Below are positions 1 through 12,420 of a DNA stretch of 64,000 bases, piece after piece. Below the pieces are notes generated by a model. The model saw only the letters and a list, made by a program, of their open reading frames with translations, was not told the origin of the DNA and made no database searches. The stretch is from Spirodela intermedia. Taxonomy: Eukaryota > Streptophyta > Magnoliopsida > Alismatales > Araceae. Within the stretch, counting starts at the first letter, position 1. The number at the start of each line of letters is the position of its first letter. The stretch spans positions 4,276,501 to 4,340,500 of the forward strand of contig LR746281.1 in NCBI GenBank assembly GCA_902729315.2, read 5' to 3'. The position numbers and the translations under genes were made by a program.

Positions 1-46
1 GAAAAGAATTGCATATCCAAATATACTTGTTCGCTAGACCCCTTAC

Positions 47-96
47 CTTCTAACTGCTCCTTTGTATTTGCCATAGGCATCTCCCCCAAATCATTT
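47..96 (-). other. Candidate small exon at window edge
   Basis: On the minus strand a pyrimidine-rich tract ending in GTGAG precedes a short open stretch (NDLGEMPMANTKEQLE), followed by a consensus-like donor GTAAGG. It could be a later exon of the TOC1-like gene, but the peptide is not one I recognise and its phase cannot be tied to exon 4. Confidence 0.2.
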
Positions 97-3077
97 CTCA
101 CAAAAATAGTAAAAGATTCAGAAAGATCAATCAAACAGATGAGGGATATATGCACTATGAAAGAAAGCTTGACTAAAGCTTCTTAATTTAACCTTATTCT
201 CAGATACAATCTAAGGGTAAAATGGCTTTATGCATAATCTAAAATAAGTTACCAGTAATCTCTCACATATGACAAACTTGAAATCGTTCAAGTGACCATC
301 ATCTAAGTATCAACTGAGGTCTTTTACTATTGTTGACATAAGTAATGCCTTAGTAAATAGAGATCTACATAAAGAATTGCACACACATTTTTTAACCAGT
401 TATGGGGGTTAAGAATTGGACACATTTTTACTTAACATGTTTCCTTTAAAATAAACTTACAATGCCCATGACTATTTACACTTTGATGTAAATAAAGTCA
501 TAATAAGCACAGAACGATGGAAGAAGTATACATTACAAATCTATGAAGTTGTGAAGTTGAAGGAAAGTGTACCTATTACCCATAAAGTAATATAGGTTTC
601 CTCAAACCTAGCCTACAAATTCAGAATGCTCAGTATGGAATATGCACTAGACTCTGTAAAATTGATGAATCACTAGTGAAGGGCACAGTAGCCTTCAGGT
701 TGATGAGGAAAAACGAGATCATCAAAGACCAGCATTGAAAAAGAGCTTGAAATGAAAGCATTTGGTGGACTGTCAAGAGAAATAACTAAGGAGTAACGAG
801 TAAAAGAATGTCATATAAAAGTATAATGAAAAGACCCTAGCACATATCTCCTAGGTCATATAAAGTTCTACAAAGGAGAAATTCACAGAATAAAGAGAAC
901 TTACAAGTAACGTTTCTAAGAAAGATGAAAAAGTTAAGGTGTAAACCGGCAACTATAGCTACTGAAGTTACTCATAATTCGAATGAACAAAAGGGAGCAG
1001 CTAAGTCGTATTTCATGTTATATAAAGTCAATCATGCTATTGCAAATTAGCAATTACAGTAGAAACCTAATACAGACATAGAGCGTACAATGTAATAGAA
1101 AAAATTATGGTTTGCGATTTTCCTTGACAGTTTAGTGCAAAGCTGCTATCAAAACCCCAACAGTGTTACACATAAATTATTAGGATTGATCGCCAGTTCT
1201 TGAGAGAAAAAATAACTTAGTGCAGAGCTTGGCATGGAAGATAAGAGAGAACTAGTTTTTGAACATGAAGCATCAGTGGCGGTTGGCTGAGAGTTCAAGG
1301 CTGTAAGTAAATATCTTATATTTGAAATTAAAAAAACTGCAATTCTAAGACAACTAAATTAATGGTTTGATCACCACCATCCATCGTAGGTGTTGGAAAG
1401 CTATTTTCCAAGCAAGTTTGATGAAATTTCCACAATATGTCGGATACACTGCTGCTACGACCAGAATGAACACTATTGTGGGGCCAAATCATGACCTCCA
1501 GGGCCACTAACATGAAGGCCTTTGAAACAACTCATAAATACAAGTAGATGCTATACCTACACTCTCAGTCAAAGTTGCAGTGGGTGAGAATGTAATGTGC
1601 TGGAGACATGAAAAAATGCTATGCCAAAATGAAACTATATCTTCAGCGAGAATAAGGCTCCAAAAGTGAGAAAAATTGGGAAGTAAACTTGATAAGGGAT
1701 TAGTGATACGAAACTCTTCCAATTGTGCATGCTAATTTTCTTTGTCCTTTTAACCGTCCTGGATAGCATAGTTCATTTAAAGGATGATCTCCTTCTAGAA
1801 ATAAAAAATCTTTCATAGGATTTTTAAATCAGAGATTTTGTGAAGCAACCAAGATTTTCATCGTCTTCAAAAAATCACATGCATGCTAATCCAGGTTTCT
1901 GCACCGTTAAGAAGTCATGACATCGTATAATAGCTGTCTATCAACCAGCTGGTACTTATCTTTAAGGCTGTTGGAAAACGTAGGCACAGGAAGAATGACC
2001 TTTGTCATGGAGGACAGAGGGGAGAAGCAGACAATCACCTCACCTTTCATTCACTTGTAACACCCTTTATATAGGGAGGAACCCTAGACGATTGTCCCAA
2101 AATTCCCTCAGTCTTTTACAGTATTTTCTTAAAACCTAGAACTTCCAACACAACCCAACAGATCCATCGAATACAGTGAAACTAAGACCACTTATGATAG
2201 CTCTCCCCATCCACCCCAATAGAACAGATATTCAAAATCTTAGGATCCAAAGGAAATAAGTAGTGATGCTTCTGTATACAAAAAAATGATAGCAGGAAAC
2301 TATAGCCCATAATCAAACAAGTCCCCTCACTCATAGCCTCCCACATCACATGCTTGCATCACATGGCCACACAGTTGAAACAACACGCAGTACACCCATG
2401 CCACAGGCTAGGGCTAGATGCTGAGTGTAGATAGTAATAGTGAGTTAGACATTAAGAGATTTAGGAAGGGAAGAAACCATAGTCGATAGCAACGTGAGAA
2501 ACTGGATAGGAGAACAAGGGGAGACGTGATACATCCTACTCTGACACCATGAAGAAAAAAAGAGAAAAGGTATTCTCAGATACATCAAAACCGTGCCTAA
2601 CCTTTCTTCATTAACCTAGAAGGAAATGGAAAGGTTTCAACAGGATATACAATCAGGCCCACACAAGACCAAATAAGCAAGACCCAGTAGATGCATTCTT
2701 AGCTGTTGAGATTCCTCACAGACAAATCAAATTTTCAGTTAGCGACCCATAAACCAATAGATCTACATATATATGCGTATGAACCCACCTATGCTGTCCC
2801 TACCCATTCCATTCAGAAATTAATTCCCAAGTCAAATATCTTTAATTCCTTCATCATCATCACACACCTATGTCCCTCAAACAATTGGCCACTCCATTCC
2901 TCACCCTTTTTTACTCCACTATTAGCCTCGATCAACCATCTTCAGCTTCAGCCACCCATCTCTTTGTTTCCAGAAGATCAATTAATAGTTTATGCTGTCT
3001 TGAACCCTTGTACCCAGTGATGGTAACTAATTCGTTTTATGGGCCGAAATCAATTGTCAACAAGAATGAAATCCGCA
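97..3077. other. Gene-free stretch downstream of the TOC1 5' exons
   Basis: AT-rich sequence, probably TOC1 introns or 3' flank with repeat debris. Short open frames occur on both strands (for example 1328-1722 minus and 2706-3142 plus) but none shows a recognisable domain. A weak LTR-like fragment is listed separately. Confidence 0.5.
1969..2160 (-). repeat. Short LTR-like fragment (TRIM or Copia type)
   Basis: The segment is bounded by TGTTGG and CCAACA. On the minus strand it has a TATATAAA box about midway, as expected for a short LTR. Further upstream on that strand (around 2540-2552) lies TGGTGTCAGAGTAG, one or two changes from the initiator-Met-tRNA primer-binding site TGGTATCAGAGC. 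No target-site duplication is visible and a second LTR was not found, so the element is decayed or the match is partly chance. Confidence 0.35.
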
Positions 3078-3155
3078 TCACTCTAGAAATTCTCTTTGAA
3101 GCACCAGGATTCCCAACTTTGAACTGGAAAACACAACTATAAATTTCCTCCTCAC

Positions 3156-3227
3156 ATTTGCCTTCTTCAATCCACTGCAGCTGCCTTCAAGGTTCTTCTC
3201 ATAAGCACATCTTCTCTTTGCATTTTT
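3156..3227 (-). other. Candidate further TOC1 exon
   Basis: A minus-strand stretch of 24 codons containing EGSCSGLKKAN resembles the linker that follows the receiver domain in TOC1 (Arabidopsis has a similar EGSFSAGPKK segment). It lies downstream of exon 4, is bounded by a possible AG acceptor (after position 3228) and a GTGAGG donor (from 3155), and is in phase 0 with exon 4. The SSAF..YVK motif expected soon afterwards was not found next to it, so this may be chance or a decayed exon. Confidence 0.25.
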
Positions 3228-4781
3228 CTTCACAAGATAGTCAATTAATCCCCTGTACAATAGAGCGGGAATAACTTAACAAAGACTCTTGAAGGCAATA
3301 TTTTATTCTCTTACAATAACTTCAAATTTCTCCAAAACTTACTCTTAATGTTATTTGATGGCCATCTCATAAAAGCACGCATACTACAGTGCATCCTAAC
3401 ATCTTCCATTTATTCTGTGTAACGCCTGAAAATCAAGATTCATGAAGCACTCAAACCCTCTGATCTCTACAGTGCTAGCAACCTTGGCCATGTGAGACAT
3501 AAGTGGAAGAACCAAAGGGGGACAAGATAGTATGGAAGAAGAGGGAAGCAACCAACATTACGGGAGCAGAGGTCTTCAAAAAACTAGTTCACTGATTGAA
3601 GCACCGATACTCTGTACATCCGATAGGAGAAAGAGACAGCATCTATTTACATCTCTCTGAGGAGAGAGAACCAGTTCAGTGCTAAATAGCACTGGCGATT
3701 AGGAGAATCTGAAAATGTTTCCAAAGAAGTCAGACAGGACAATACCTTATCTAGAACCCTCCAGAGAGTGAAAGAAACTACAATCAACTCTTCCATAGCC
3801 TCAGATGGATTCGATTATTGAATATCTGCAATCAGACAACAAGTACCGGTACCAGAATTTAAAACAGATACCAGAACTCCAGGAATGGAAGCCTCTTGTG
3901 GCGTTTTTATTGCTATACAAAAGGAGAGGGCCAGAATATAAATCCCCACTAGACTGGTCAACAGGTAGAATATTTGCTGTGGCGAAAGACCATCCAACCG
4001 GATGAGAATCTCTACATAGTGCAAATTTTGTGTCTTTAAAATAGCGAAATCCAAAGCCTTCAGTGCTCAACATTGTCAACAAAACACATATGGTAAATCA
4101 TACTCCTGACCAACTCATCAATCGAAATGACCGTGCAGAGATAATCGTAACTAAGCACAAAAGCAGCTCATAAACAAGAAACATGTAGGACCCACTGAAG
4201 ACCACATATTCTATAAAAGTTTTATAAAACACAAAATTGCTTGAACTATCAGTATTCCATTGTATCATCCAATCTCTCAACAGGAAAACCTACCTCAAAT
4301 CTTTTTCCTTGAACTTTCGTTCTGGGTTTTTGAATACTAGTTCAAGTCTTGAAAACGAAAGCACTTGAATCTCTCATATATTGGCCAGTCAAAGCAAGTA
4401 CTTGGCAGATTCACAGAACTGACCTTGGTATATCATGCTCTAGGGAAAATAACAATGGACAAGAAATAAGTCTGTGATTAGGTAGTTTAGGAGCCTTCAT
4501 CGAGCAGAATATGAGTTTAGTTGGGGAACAACCCCTTGAATAAGATTACAATGAGAAACATTGAAGCTGCTACCGAAAACTCTCAGCACAAGCTGCGTAT
4601 GATAGAAACATCTTGTTCTATCATAATCAATGTAGCAGTTATAAATTCTAAACTTGTTCAAGAAAAGGAGAGCAGTTCTTAAGGGATTGAAAATAAACTC
4701 ACACAAGTGAAAAGAACTGACACCAAAAATCTACCTCAACTACATTTCCAGGAAAAAGAAAAATGCCAGCATATTACTCAC

Positions 4782-6148
4782 TCTCACATCAAATTCTTGA
4801 CGCTTTGACATGACCATTTCTACAAGCACAGTTCTGGACCTGTCATCTGTATCATCTGAGACTAACGTACTGTTTGTATTTCCATCACTCATATCAGAGA
4901 CTAATGTGTCAATGTCATAACTCCAAATGTCCTTCTCTGCCAGATCAAGCTGTCAAGATGAACAGTAAAGTCAGAGATAGAACCACTACGTTTTATCTGC
5001 TCCTTCCTACTCACAGAAAGAGAAATGATAACTCAGAGTAACGGAAATATTCCTCAAATCAATATCAGGTGTCGCACCATGCGCCTCCTCCTCCACATAT
5101 GTATCCACAAATTTAGCAGTTCATTTGTGCGCAATGGCTTCACAAGGTAGTCAGCTACTCCAAGTCTCAAGCACTTCACTACAACAGAAACTTCATCTTT
5201 TGCAGACATCACTGCAAAATACAGTACAGTCGATGAAATATCCATCATCAGATTCCATCACATTAATCCAGGTGATGTTCACTGGAAAAACATTTCCGCA
5301 TAAAAGTGAAAATAGAACAAAAGTCAACAGAAACGTAAGAAATAGAAGAGACTTACTGACGATGGGAATATGCCTCAATTCCTTGGTCCTCATTATATAC
5401 TTCAACATCTTGAAGCCTTTGGCCACAGGTAGGTCGACTTCAGACAGTATGATATCAATCTCAGATCCTTGTGCATTCAGGGCATTGATAACTTGTCTGG
5501 CAGTCCTCACTGATACAACTGGAACATGAATAACATGAAGTGGCCGTCACTTTCACACATACACATACATCACACACGTGAGATACAGATGTGACGCTCT
5601 GGTCCCGTTCCTATACCCGTGAAATAGAGATCGAGATTTTTTTGGTGCCTTTCCAGATTGGCTACCGATTGGCTTCCAAACCATATCACAACCCGAGAGA
5701 AAAATGGGAAAGAAATCAAGGGAAGAGCTTTATGACAATCCACTGAGCATTCTAAGCATGCCCAGACATGGACAAAGAAGAACGCAACCTCCGACCCATT
5801 GCATCCATACTCCAATAGGAAACGGACTATAAAAAAGTAAGAAAAAAACGGCAGGGATTAGCGAAGGGTTATTATACCCTGGTAGGAGCACTTGCAGAGG
5901 AGTTCAGAGACCTCTCTGGAACTCTTTTCGTCACCATCACAGAGAAGGATCCTGACCTTACTACGGTCGAGGAACCGGTGATGGTTGCGGCTGCTACTTG
6001 TTCCGGCTTCACTGGCGAAGCCACCGACGCGAAAGGGAGGACGCCGGTTGGCTATTCCACTCAAATTCCCCAGCTCATCTTTTTCTTCCATCTCTGCATC
6101 ATCGAGCTCATTCTCCTCCACGTCGCAACCACTGCCCTGGCTGGCCAT
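4782..6148 (-). CDS. TOC1: TOC1/PRR1-like pseudo-response regulator, 5' four exons (partial gene)
   Basis: Core component of the plant circadian clock; TOC1/PRR1 is a nuclear DNA-binding repressor of morning-phase genes (family knowledge). Four exons read on the minus strand: 6148-5878, 5518-5357, 5211-5078 and 4949-4782. All have GT-AG borders and compatible phases, giving about 245 residues. The ATG at 6148 opens an acidic leader. The receiver-like domain runs from about residue 60 to 180: [11 protein letters not shown], then SEVDLP, where Glu117 replaces the phospho-accepting Asp as is usual for pseudo-response regulators, then YLVKPLR with the conserved Lys169, then NELLNLW and WRRRRM. 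Exon 4 carries the LAEKD and DDTDD stretch typical of TOC1, which separates it from PRR3/5/7/9. The CCT domain is not in this part. Exon 3 ends at a weak donor (GTGCGA). The gene should continue beyond coordinate 1 or through large introns; if nothing follows, it is a truncated copy. Confidence 0.87.
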
Positions 6149-6698
6149 AGCTTCGATTGCAGGGACAGCTTTATGGAAGAAGGGAATTTCAACTCCAATT
6201 CAAATCCAAATGTAAGAAAAAGTAATAGGGAAAGGGGAAGAAGAAGGTTCTTTTCCTCCGATCGCCGCAGCGGACATGGCAGAGATCAAAGGGGTGAAGA
6301 GGGCAGCGACAGTGGGCCGCAGTGGTTCATGAGATTGAAAAAAAAGATCGTGGCGGGGGTGGTAGGCCAGATTGCTCGCAAGCAACCAAGGGGAACGGGA
6401 AGGGGGGACGGAGTCTTTGGGGGCAGAGGATTACGGCAGGGGCGGAGCTCCGGGACGTCTATCTCTCTTTGGAGTCCCTAACCCGCCCCCACCCCCTCAC
6501 CTCCCCTCTTCCCCCAAAGGCCCCCTTGACGCCGCCCGCAAACAAGAACGATGGCAGCGGAGACGCTCGACCAGTGGGACGCGGCGGCGTCAACCAGGAG
6601 GCCGGTAAGCATAGCACGGGGGTAATACGACTAGCGGACCCGGGCATAAAGAGCTAAATTACCACTGTTAAAAAGATGGCCGGAAAAAGCCAGACTCC

Positions 6699-6736
<38 letters not shown>

Positions 6737-7150
6737 CTATCTTCTCCGGCTCCCGGACTTATTCCAACTCATAGTCGGCTCTCTCGCGATCCATCGCCGC
6801 CGCAACGGTTGGTTTTCCTCTGCCCATTGTCTTTGACCGGGAACGGCATGCTTTGAAGGTCAGCAAAATTCTCCAAACTGTCTGGGAGCAATTCCAATTG
6901 GCAGTCTGTTTTCTCCCCCGATGCTTCCAGCGTCCGTCCCACACAGAAGAGCAGCCTACAATTTTACGATTTACACCTCTGTGCTTCACGATAAGAAAGA
7001 AATGAAAAGTGGAGGAATGGGGATTTCTCTCGGGGGGGAGTCGAGGAACGGGGATCTCTCTGTGCTCCCCGCAGCTCAGAAAGTTGTTATCCCATCCTGA
7101 TTTCTGATTTCCTCACCCCAATTTCACCGGTATCCCCGGATGGACAAAAA
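6149..7150 (-). promoter_or_regulatory. 5' UTR and promoter side of the TOC1-like gene
   Basis: Sequence upstream of the TOC1 start codon. It is pyrimidine-rich on the sense (minus) strand just before the ATG and GC-rich at about 6340-6660. A (GA)n microsatellite lies at 6702-6733. I saw no evening element (AAAATATCT) and no clear TATA box, so the transcription start cannot be placed. Overlapping plus-strand open frames at 5978-6657 run antisense to exon 1 and through low-complexity sequence, and are not called. Confidence 0.45.
6702..6733. repeat. (GA)n microsatellite
   Basis: Uninterrupted GA dinucleotide run of about 32 bp, 550-580 bp upstream of the TOC1 start codon. On the sense strand of that gene it reads (TC)n. 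Confidence 0.95.
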
Positions 7151-9199
7151 TTTACTGGCATTGAATGACTGACCTGTTAATCTTACTTTCGGTTATTTAG
7201 ATTCAAAATAATTCCCAAGTATGTTTAGTCGTGATAATTAGACACATAAATGTGATAAATTTATTTTTATTTATGAACGAACCTTTTGACTTAGAAAAGC
7301 CAAAATTGGGTTGTTTAGCCATAGGTGTGAATGATTTCCTATCCTTGATGATGAAACTAGGGGACAAGTATCAAGGGAGTATTGATATGATTAGCATTTA
7401 CAAAAGTGTGACATGACGTCAGAATACCATGAAATGTTTATCCATGTTTAATTCTTGAAAGTGTTTTGAATGGGAATTCAAAGTTGAATTTACAATTAAG
7501 TCATTCAATTTGAGAACTACTTTTGAAGAATGAAAAGAATGACGAATTTGTCTTGTTTATCTTAAAAACTGAATGTATGAGATCTTACATATGGAATTGC
7601 TAACTAGAAACATCAATTGAGTACTAATTTTAATGTAAAAGATCATTGAGAAAGTTATGGGTGCTTACAAGAAGATCATTGTGAAGTTATTGTTGACTCC
7701 AACAATCAGTAATTTGAATTTTCATTAGAATTACTTTTTGGAAAAGGAGAACTATCATTGGTAGATGCTTTGTGTATCACATGATGGTGCAACTCCTAGT
7801 CATTATGACTTACATAAACCCTGGCCTATAATATTTTTTGAGCCCTATTTGTAGACATTGTGGCTTAGAGAAAAACTATTAGAAAAATATCAAACTAGGT
7901 TTCAATTGAGAGTCCTATTGGTAGACACTTCTATTTATGGTTTCCAATGACTAAAGGTATTTATAATACGGGTATGTATAGCTTTCTTCACATAAAGTTT
8001 TTTTTTTCCTTTTTTGAAGAAATGATCATTGACACCCAATTTTTTATTCTTTCTTTTATGAACAGCTCACCTTATTCCTAAGAAAATGCACAATAAACTT
8101 TAAATAAAGCTTAAGGTAACTAAATTCTTTTAACAAGGCACACCATTGGGTAATTTCAAAACCCTTGTAGTGTCTTTCTACTGCTCTAAGAAAAATCTCA
8201 AGGTAAAAGACGTTCATAAGCTAAAAAATATGATGCTAGTCCAATCAAGAAGACAAGTAAAAATAAGATTTCTATGTTAGTTGGGAAATAAATAATTAAT
8301 TCTAGAATTCAACTGATAAAAAAAAATGTGAGAAAACCTTAATGGAATTATGGACTGCCCAAAGCATATGATGCATGCAGGATGCAAAAATTCTTCAAAG
8401 ATATAATCCTAGAGAATCAAGTTCTCTCTGTTCTAAGTGATCAATAAAATCAATCATGAGACTATTACAAAATCAGATATCCTGATATGAACATTCAACT
8501 GAAAAACACCAAATATTGTGGCTGATAGGATGCTTTTAGTTGCCTAGAGAGATAGAAAGGTTGTGCAAGATTGGAAAAAAATGAGTATTATTGAGGGAAT
8601 TCAATTATCCTGATGAGGTGAAGATATAATGTGAAAACCTAGCATAAGATCCATTTTAGTACAGAGAGATTGAGTAACTTAAGAAAAAAATGAGGAGCAA
8701 TATGAACTTGGCATTGTTTGGTCTGATGGCAGCACATTACCTAAAAGGAGGAGATTGAACTTGTGAGCTCTTACTTTGAATGTCTCTTTTCTCTAAATTG
8801 TCTTCTCCCCTACTCAATCTATTTGAATACTTGATCAGAAGACGCTATTTCATACTGTTTTGGTCTACCCTAGCCTACTCAGATCACAAAAGACCTCATT
8901 CTTGGGTTCTGGTAATACTTACTATTTAAACTGAATTATAGGCTTTAGCAACCTATTGGATTTCACAGCTCGAACACACCTAGAGTTGACTATATTTAAA
9001 CCTTCCAAAATAATATTGAGTTTTGATTCTCCAAATTCTTAACCCTGCAACTCTTAACTCTTGGGCTTTACTTAAATTCTTGAGGTTAGTGCATTCCTCA
9101 TTTATTTGTTTTAGGCATTTTTTTTTCTTGAAGGATTTTTATTTCCTACTTATTTTTCTTATATGCAGCATATAAAAATACTAATTTTTTCAGTAGATC
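7151..9199. other. AT-rich intergenic stretch
   Basis: No gene, RNA or intact element recognised. Open frames are short and without domains. The 3' part may belong to the Copia remnant that begins at about 9540 on the minus strand. Confidence 0.5.
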
Positions 9200-9540
9200 A
9201 CCATATAAAAGTTTAGTTTTATAATGATCTGTGCATACCTCGTCTCATATCTCATTTTTAGTAATGATCCCATGACTTCATCTAGTGAGAACTTAGCTAA
9301 AACATTTGTTTCTTCTAGGGCTGTCACTTTGGGTTTCTTTAAATTAGATTCATTACTAAATTTGGTAAGAACTTTAAACTCATCAATTTTTTTTTCTTTA
9401 ACCTTGTAGTTCCTTCATAAGTGACAATTAATTTGTCCCAGATCTCCTTTGTTCTATTACAAGTAAAAACTTTGTTCAGCTTGTTGACGTCCAAAGCACA
9501 ATATAAAATATTCATATCTCGTTCATTTAAAGACATCTTT
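9200..9540 (-). pseudogene. Decayed Copia gag (UBN2-type) fragment
   Basis: Minus-strand frame starting near 9536 reads MNILYCALDVNKLNKV and then TKEIWDKLIVTYEGT. This is the pattern of Ty1/Copia gag polyproteins (UBN2 family: ..INMLYCAL.., ..AKEIWDKL..THEGT). After a frame change the next segment (KVTALEETN, then SLDEVMGSLL) matches the following gag region (KVTAIQEA..L..EELIGSL). Frameshifts, a stop and the absence of protease or pol show a relic. No LTRs were recognised around it. Confidence 0.7.
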
Positions 9541-11070
9541 TATTTTTTTCTTTAGTGAGGCTATCATATTCCTTAATCTACTTTTTCTCTCTTTTACTAC
9601 ATTCCAACAACTATTGAATGGTCCAATATCAGTCTTATGCCAAGGGGGTATGTCTCAACAGTTATTTCTGGTTTTCCTCTTTTTCACTCTCTACTCTTGA
9701 CTAAACACATGCTGACAGTTAAATTAGAACATACAAATGTGAAGATAAATTAATTTAAAATACTCAATAAATTATGGATATCATATCACACCATATGCAA
9801 GCAATCTGGACATTTTCAAGGGTCTTGAGAATTTTAATTTAGATTATGCTTGAAAATGACTATTTTACCATTGATTTTATCAATTTTTAAGAATTTTACT
9901 TGACTCAAATCATCAAGATCTATGGCTTAGATATTTCATCAATCATTAACTTCATGCAATTATTCCACATATTTTTTTCATCATCAAAATAATATTGGCT
10001 TATGATGCCACAACTTTATGAAATGAATTTAAGCTAAAGCTCTACAACATCCTTGAGCATTTAAGGAAGAGAACAAGAGTGCTGAAGTTTTCAGAAATGA
10101 GACCATAATCTTGCTTGTGCAAGAGAACCAAGATCATCAATAATTTCTAAATACTCCTATTCCCCATCTTATGCTCTCATCTAACCTTTGTTTCCTTTTC
10201 ATGCCATGCACCTTGGGTATGTGTTGCCTACTAAGCAACTGCACCATCCACTTGTGGATTCCACCTAAATTTGAATGTTTGACCCTGAAAATGTGTACAT
10301 GCTTGCCCATCCTTATGCATATCATGTGCTAGTAGTTGTACAATTTAGGTATGGCCATGTGTCAACTAATTGATGATTGCCTACACGTGCTTTTGGGACA
10401 ATGTGCTTGCACATGCACTAGTTCACTCTCCAAGTCACATATGCATATCTGAAGGGACTAGAAAAGATACGATGTCCTCTTCCACATACTAGATGGCTTT
10501 AGGAGTCCAATGATTTTGATGATATTTACAACACTTGATTAATAGAAGGCTTGGGTATGGAGAAACGAAAAACAACTATCAAGAACTTTTTTGATGGAAA
10601 TGTTGAATTAAAATGAGATGAATCTTTTATGTACAATGCATGTGGTGTATGTTTCTACATGATTAGTTTCAAGAATGATTTGATGAGTGGGGTGAGCTAT
10701 CACTATTGTCAACATCTTGTACCCCAAAAAGAGTTGGTCCTTAATCAGCTAATATTGGGCAACTACAAAGAAAAAACAACTATTGTTGCTTTAAGCTCTT
10801 TGATGGTGAGCAGGACCCATCTCCATCAGCTCAGGAGACATCGGCAGTCGAACTTCAGCTTGATCGACGTGCGAAGATGAAGGAGCCTAGCTTTCACTAC
10901 ACGGCCTAGCCCTTTGAGACAACGACATTCCACCTCTGCGACGACGATGAGCTTGAGCTCACCCATATCTTTCTTTATATTTTCACGTTGACTTATTGGG
11001 CCTCGCATTTGTATGTTAGCAGACCTAATTCTATGTGTGTGTGTTGTTGTTTGTCTCTCTTTCTTTAGGA
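9541..11070. other. AT-rich intergenic stretch
   Basis: Probably contains the N-terminal and leader part of the Copia relic on the minus strand near 9540-9700. Nothing else recognised; short open frames such as 10629-10880 plus show no domain. Confidence 0.45.
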
Positions 11071-11072
11071 TT

Positions 11073-11261
11073 TTATTGGGTCTTTCTTTGAGGCCCAATT
11101 AAAACCCTAAAGGGGCGGGGACCTATGTGTCTTTCTTTTTTTGGGCCTCTTTGGGGGCTTATTTGGGTCTTTATTTGAGGCCCACATAAGCACTATAAGA
11201 GGGCCCTCCTCTTTCTCCTTTTAGGGGAGCTTATTGGGTCTCTCTTTAAGAGGCCCAATAA
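11073..11261. repeat. Three imperfect palindromes rich in GGCCCA
   Basis: Three related inverted repeats, each TTATTGGGTCT..TTT..GAGGCCCAATAA or close to it, lie at about 11073-11100, 11158-11190 and 11231-11261. GGCCCA is the core of plant site II (TCP-type) promoter elements. A TATA-like CCATATAAGG follows at about 11341. Confidence 0.7.
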
Positions 11262-12062
11262 GCCCCTTTTGTAGCCTTTGTGGCTTATGGGCTTGAGGGT
11301 CTCAAGTGGGCCCACCTCCCCTTAGCCCACTTGTGGGCCCCCATATAAGGGGAGGTAGGCCACAGAGAGCGCCGTATTTTTTTGAGAGAAATTATCGTTG
11401 TGAGTTATCTTCCTCCTGACCTAGAATAGGGAAAGAAGGAGGAAGAGGAAGGCCGTCGATACCCCCTTCGAGGACTTCGTTCCTCGTGACGCTGCTGCCC
11501 GAGAAGTCCCGCTGCCGCCTGAGACCGCTGCCGCCGCCGGCCATCTCATTGCCGCCCGGGAGCTCGCCGCCGTCACCGGACGAAACGGTCGCGGTTGCCG
11601 CTGCAGCCGCCGCCGCCTCTGCTGGAACCCCATCACGCCGTCGTGACGAAAGGGGCTCGCTTCGCCTCCCCAAGAGCCGTCGCCGAGCACTCCACCGGAG
11701 TCTCTCGACTCCCGGTTCGACTGCCGCCTCTTCCTCCGGAACTCCACCATAAATTCGCCGGAGCCACCTTCTGCCGCTCCGCCCAATCGCTGGCCGTTCG
11801 CCGACGAACGCCGACCTGCCACCGACGTCGGAAGAGACCCCGCAGCCGCGCTGACGAGCCAGAACCAGTCCCAGCTCCTCACAGGCCCCCCGCCGGATTT
11901 TCCCGACACTCCGCCGCCGTTGCGCCATTTCCGGCGCCGCTTAGACCAGGAGAGCACAACCCTCCCTAGTATCATCGGCCGGATCGTCTCCTCTCTGCTC
12001 CGCTTCCCGGCGCTGCCAGGGAGGCCGATCCTTCCGGTGACGATTGGGTTTCCGCCCCAACC

Positions 12063-12209
12063 GCTGACGCTCGGCATTCCCGCCGAAGCGCCGCTGACGC
12101 TCGGCCTTCCCGCCGAACGTCGACGCTCGGCATTCCCGCCAAAGCGTCGCTGACGCTTGGCATTCCTGCCGAAGTGCCGCAGACGCCCGGCCTTCCCGCC
12201 GAAGCACTG
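12063..12209. repeat. Minisatellite, about 30 bp x 5
   Basis: Five diverged tandem units of about 30 bp built on GCTGACGCTCGGCATTCCCG followed by CCGAAGC. They explain the repetitive peptides of the overlapping open frames. Confidence 0.85.
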
Positions 12210-12305
12210 CCGCCGCGTGCGCCCCGCGCGCCGGCTCTTGCGGCCCGCGCGGCCACCCGGCGCCACTGCCCGCGTGCCCTAGGGCACGCCGCGCGACTTG
12301 CCGTG

Positions 12306-12381
12306 CACGCCCGCTAGCGTGCCTTTCGGCCCACCAGCAGGCCCACGCCCACTAGTGTGCCCTTTGGCCCACCTGCAGGCC
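12306..12381. repeat. Direct duplication, 38 bp x 2
   Basis: Two adjacent 38-bp units starting CACGCCC and containing GGCCCACC, differing at several bases; a third partial unit follows. Confidence 0.8.
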
Positions 12382-12420
12382 CACGCCCACCCCGATTGTG
12401 CCAGGCCCTAAGACGACGAC

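Larger units (their letters stand above)
11262..12420. other. GC-rich island, probable repeat-element leader
   Basis: Abrupt GC-rich, low-complexity block in AT-rich surroundings. It is open in several frames on both strands (plus 11486-11969, minus 11392-12266), giving Ala/Arg/Pro/Gly-rich peptides without domains. Upstream palindromes and a TATA-like box suggest an LTR promoter followed by a leader, but no LTR termini, primer-binding site or pol were recognised. Confidence 0.35.

Noticed and set aside
643-757. Minus-strand stretch after a good acceptor (TTGACAG) reading PPNAFISSSFSMLVFDDLV
   Set aside because: Ends in a stop with no recognisable domain and no link in phase to known exons; could be chance.
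3801-4082. 93-codon minus-strand frame downstream of TOC1 exon 4
   Set aside because: No similarity to the TOC1 middle region; an overlapping frame on the other strand is equally open.
4782-6148. Assignment to PRR3/5/7/9 instead of TOC1
   Set aside because: The post-receiver LAEKD and DDTDD wording and the short basic WRRRRM junction fit PRR1/TOC1.
11392-12266. Long open frames on both strands in the GC-rich island (up to 281 codons)
   Set aside because: High GC removes stop codons; the peptides are Arg/Ala/Gly/Pro low-complexity, follow a minisatellite, and show no domain.
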